From Bryobacteraceae bacterium (GTDB lineage: Bacteria > Acidobacteriota > Terriglobia > Bryobacterales > Bryobacteraceae): a stretch of DNA of 64,000 bases. A model generated the notes under the pieces. It worked only from the letters and a program-made list of their open reading frames with translations. It was not told the origin of the DNA and ran no database searches. Both the position numbers and the translations under genes were made by a program. How positions within the stretch are numbered: the first letter of the stretch is position 1; every line of letters starts with the position of its first letter. Below are positions 62,720 to 64,000 of the stretch, piece after piece. The stretch is from NCBI GenBank assembly GCA_025056865.1, contig JANWVO010000032.1, forward strand, positions 62,001-126,000. Reading direction: 5' to 3'.

Positions 62720-63566
62720 GCGCGGCTACCAGCGCTACGACGGCCCGCGCACGTCGCACGCGGAGCGGCTGGCCGTGCTCGCGCGCGACGCCTGGCGGCG
62801 CGCCACCGCGCAACGGCTGGTGGCAGTGCTGCTGGCGGTGAGTTGCATCTGGCCGCTGCTCTGCCTGCTGTTCATCTACGTCGCCAACCATGCCGAGCTG
62901 TGGGGCGGGCTGGACCGGAACTTCGCCTCGATCCTCGCCGTCGATCATCAGTTCATCCTCACGTTCATGAAAGTGCAGGCGGTGTTCTCCGTGATCCTTG
63001 CAGCGCTGGCAGGCCCCGGCCTCGTCTCGCCGGACCTGGCCAACCAGGGCCTTCCGCTCTACTTCAGCCGGCCGGTCACGCGCGCCGATTATGTGGCCGC
63101 TCGCACGGCGGCGCTGGCCGGGTTGCTCAGCCTGGTCACCTGGGTTCCCGGGCTGGTGCTGTTCGCGGTGCAGGCGTCGATGGCGCAGCCTGGCTGGCTG
63201 GCAGCCAACTGGCGGCTTGGCGCGGGCCTGGTGGCGGGCTTCCTGCTCTGGATTCTGCTGGTGGCGCTGGCAGCGGTGGCCAGCTCGGCGTGGGTGCGCT
63301 GGCGGCTGATCGCAGGGGCGCTCGTGCTCGGGTATTTCTTCGTGCTCTCGGGCATCGGAGCGGTGGTCAACGCCATCTTCCGGGTGGAATGGGGAGACCT
63401 GATCAACCCGCTGCGCGCCTCCTACGGCGTCTGGTGCGCCCTGCTGGGCGCGCCCATGCCCTCCGGGCTCACCCTGCCGATGTCGCTGGGAGCGCTGGCG
63501 CTGATGGGCGTGTTGCTCGCGCTGGTGGTGGAGCGCCGACTGCGCCCGGTGGAGGTGGTCTCGTGA
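62706..63566 (+). CDS. ABC transporter permease
   Basis: The 286-residue product (GTG start, overlapping the ATPase by 14 bases) has about six transmembrane helices. A conserved early segment Gly-Tyr-Gln-Arg-Tyr-Asp-Gly-Pro-Arg and [14 protein letters not shown] (about 116-129) are typical of ABC-2-type permeases. The substrate is unknown. Tight coupling to ATPases on both sides suggests a transporter with two nucleotide-binding subunits. Confidence 0.85.
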   Translation: MAIYRRGYQRYDGPRTSHAERLAVLARDAWRRATAQRLVAVLLAVSCIWPLLCLLFIYVANHAELWGGLDRNFASILAVDHQFILTFMKVQAVFSVILAALAGPGLVSPDLANQGLPLYFSRPVTRADYVAARTAALAGLLSLVTWVPGLVLFAVQASMAQPGWLAANWRLGAGLVAGFLLWILLVALAAVASSAWVRWRLIAGALVLGYFFVLSGIGAVVNAIFRVEWGDLINPLRASYGVWCALLGAPMPSGLTLPMSLGALALMGVLLALVVERRLRPVEVVS

Positions 63567-64000
63567 GCGCGCAGGAGATCGTCTTCGAGAACGTTTCGAA
63601 GTTCTACGGCGACGTGCTCGGCGTCAATCGTGTGGACCTGCGCATCGGGCCGGGGCTGACCGCGATCGTCGGCCCGAACGGTTCCGGCAAATCCACGCTC
63701 ATGAACCTGATGTGCGGGCTGATCCAGCCCGACCGCGGCGAGATCCGCGTGCTCGGCATCTCGCCGCGCGACCCCGAGCGGCTGATGCGGATCACCGGCT
63801 ATGCCACCCAGTTCGACGCCGCGCCCCGGTGGGCCACGGGTTTCGACTTCGTCGTGTCCGGCCTCCTGCTGTTCGGCTATTCGACGGCGCTGGCCGAGCG
63901 GCTGGCGTGGGCGGCGCTGGAGCGCGTGGGGCTGACCGAGGCCGCCCGCAGAAAAGTGACGTCCTACTCGAAAGGCATGAGGCAGCGCGTGCGTCTGGCC
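63563..64000 (+). CDS. ABC transporter ATP-binding protein, cut by window end
   Basis: The first 146 residues are visible from the GTG at 63563, which overlaps the permease stop by four bases. Walker A is Gly-Pro-Asn-Gly-Ser-Gly-Lys-Ser (37-44), and the signature Tyr-Ser-Lys-Gly-Met-Arg-Gln-Arg-Val occurs just before the edge. It differs from the ATPase at 61730-62719, so the operon encodes two ATPases. Confidence 0.9.
   Translation, partial: MSAQEIVFENVSKFYGDVLGVNRVDLRIGPGLTAIVGPNGSGKSTLMNLMCGLIQPDRGEIRVLGISPRDPERLMRITGYATQFDAAPRWATGFDFVVSGLLLFGYSTALAERLAWAALERVGLTEAARRKVTSYSKGMRQRVRLA

Overview
The window comes from a GC-rich chromosome, most likely an acidobacterium of the Solibacter/Bryobacter group. 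This is inferred from the gene style, not from an rRNA. It has a very large Oar-like TonB-dependent receptor with an N-terminal carboxypeptidase-regulatory domain, many secreted hydrolases with Tat-like N-termini, and a GH10 xylanase beside esterases and a serine hydrolase. Housekeeping anchors are dprA, rpmB, rpmG, aceE, uvrB, acnA, rtcB and the tmRNA gene ssrA.

Layout. 0-5.8 kb (+): dprA, a DedA membrane protein, a type-B carboxylesterase, a small outer-membrane protein and a TlpA-like thioredoxin protein. 5.8-19.4 kb (-): one long CRISPR-Cas type III-A locus. Read in its own direction it runs cas2 copy 2, orf91, cas1, a degenerate cas1-like gene, cas2, an NE0113-family CARF gene, a CARF-HEPN gene, cas6, cas10, csm2, csm3, csm4, csm5 and a second CARF-HEPN gene. 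Cas10 keeps both the HD and GGDD motifs, so it should make cyclic oligoadenylate that the CARF proteins sense. No CRISPR array is visible in the window. 19.5-20.35 kb: no gene recognised. 20.4-27.3 kb (-): rpmB-rpmG with a clear promoter, aceE, a Rossmann/DUF2520 protein, uvrB and a YihY-type membrane protein.

27.4-40.9 kb (+): GH10 xylanase, serine hydrolase, a BCS1-like AAA+ ATPase, ssrA, the TonB receptor, a short ArsC/Spx-family gene whose catalytic Cys position is an in-frame TGA followed by a SECIS-like hairpin (a candidate selenoprotein), an alpha/beta hydrolase, archease and rtcB (RNA repair pair), a GNAT acetyltransferase and a membrane protein. 40.9-43.6 kb (-): a DUF1624-like membrane protein and an M20 amidohydrolase. 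43.7-47.4 kb (+): a MacA-like adaptor and two MacB-like permeases without an ATPase. 47.4-58.3 kb: mostly (-), with a DUF5009-like membrane protein, a CorA-like channel, an SDR (+), acnA, an RraA-like secreted protein, two URO-D-family proteins and a Tat-type TIM-barrel-like protein. 58.4-64 kb (+): a small coiled-coil protein, then a translationally coupled set of ECF sigma factor, anti-sigma/FecR protein, ABC ATPase, permease and a second ABC ATPase cut by the window end.

The most unusual items are the candidate selenoprotein at 36051-36389 and the doubled adaptation module of the type III locus (catalytic Cas1 plus inactive-looking Cas1 paralogue, two Cas2 proteins and an unknown 91-residue protein). 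Several plus-strand genes carry a -10-like box only 6-10 nt before the start codon, which suggests leaderless transcripts.
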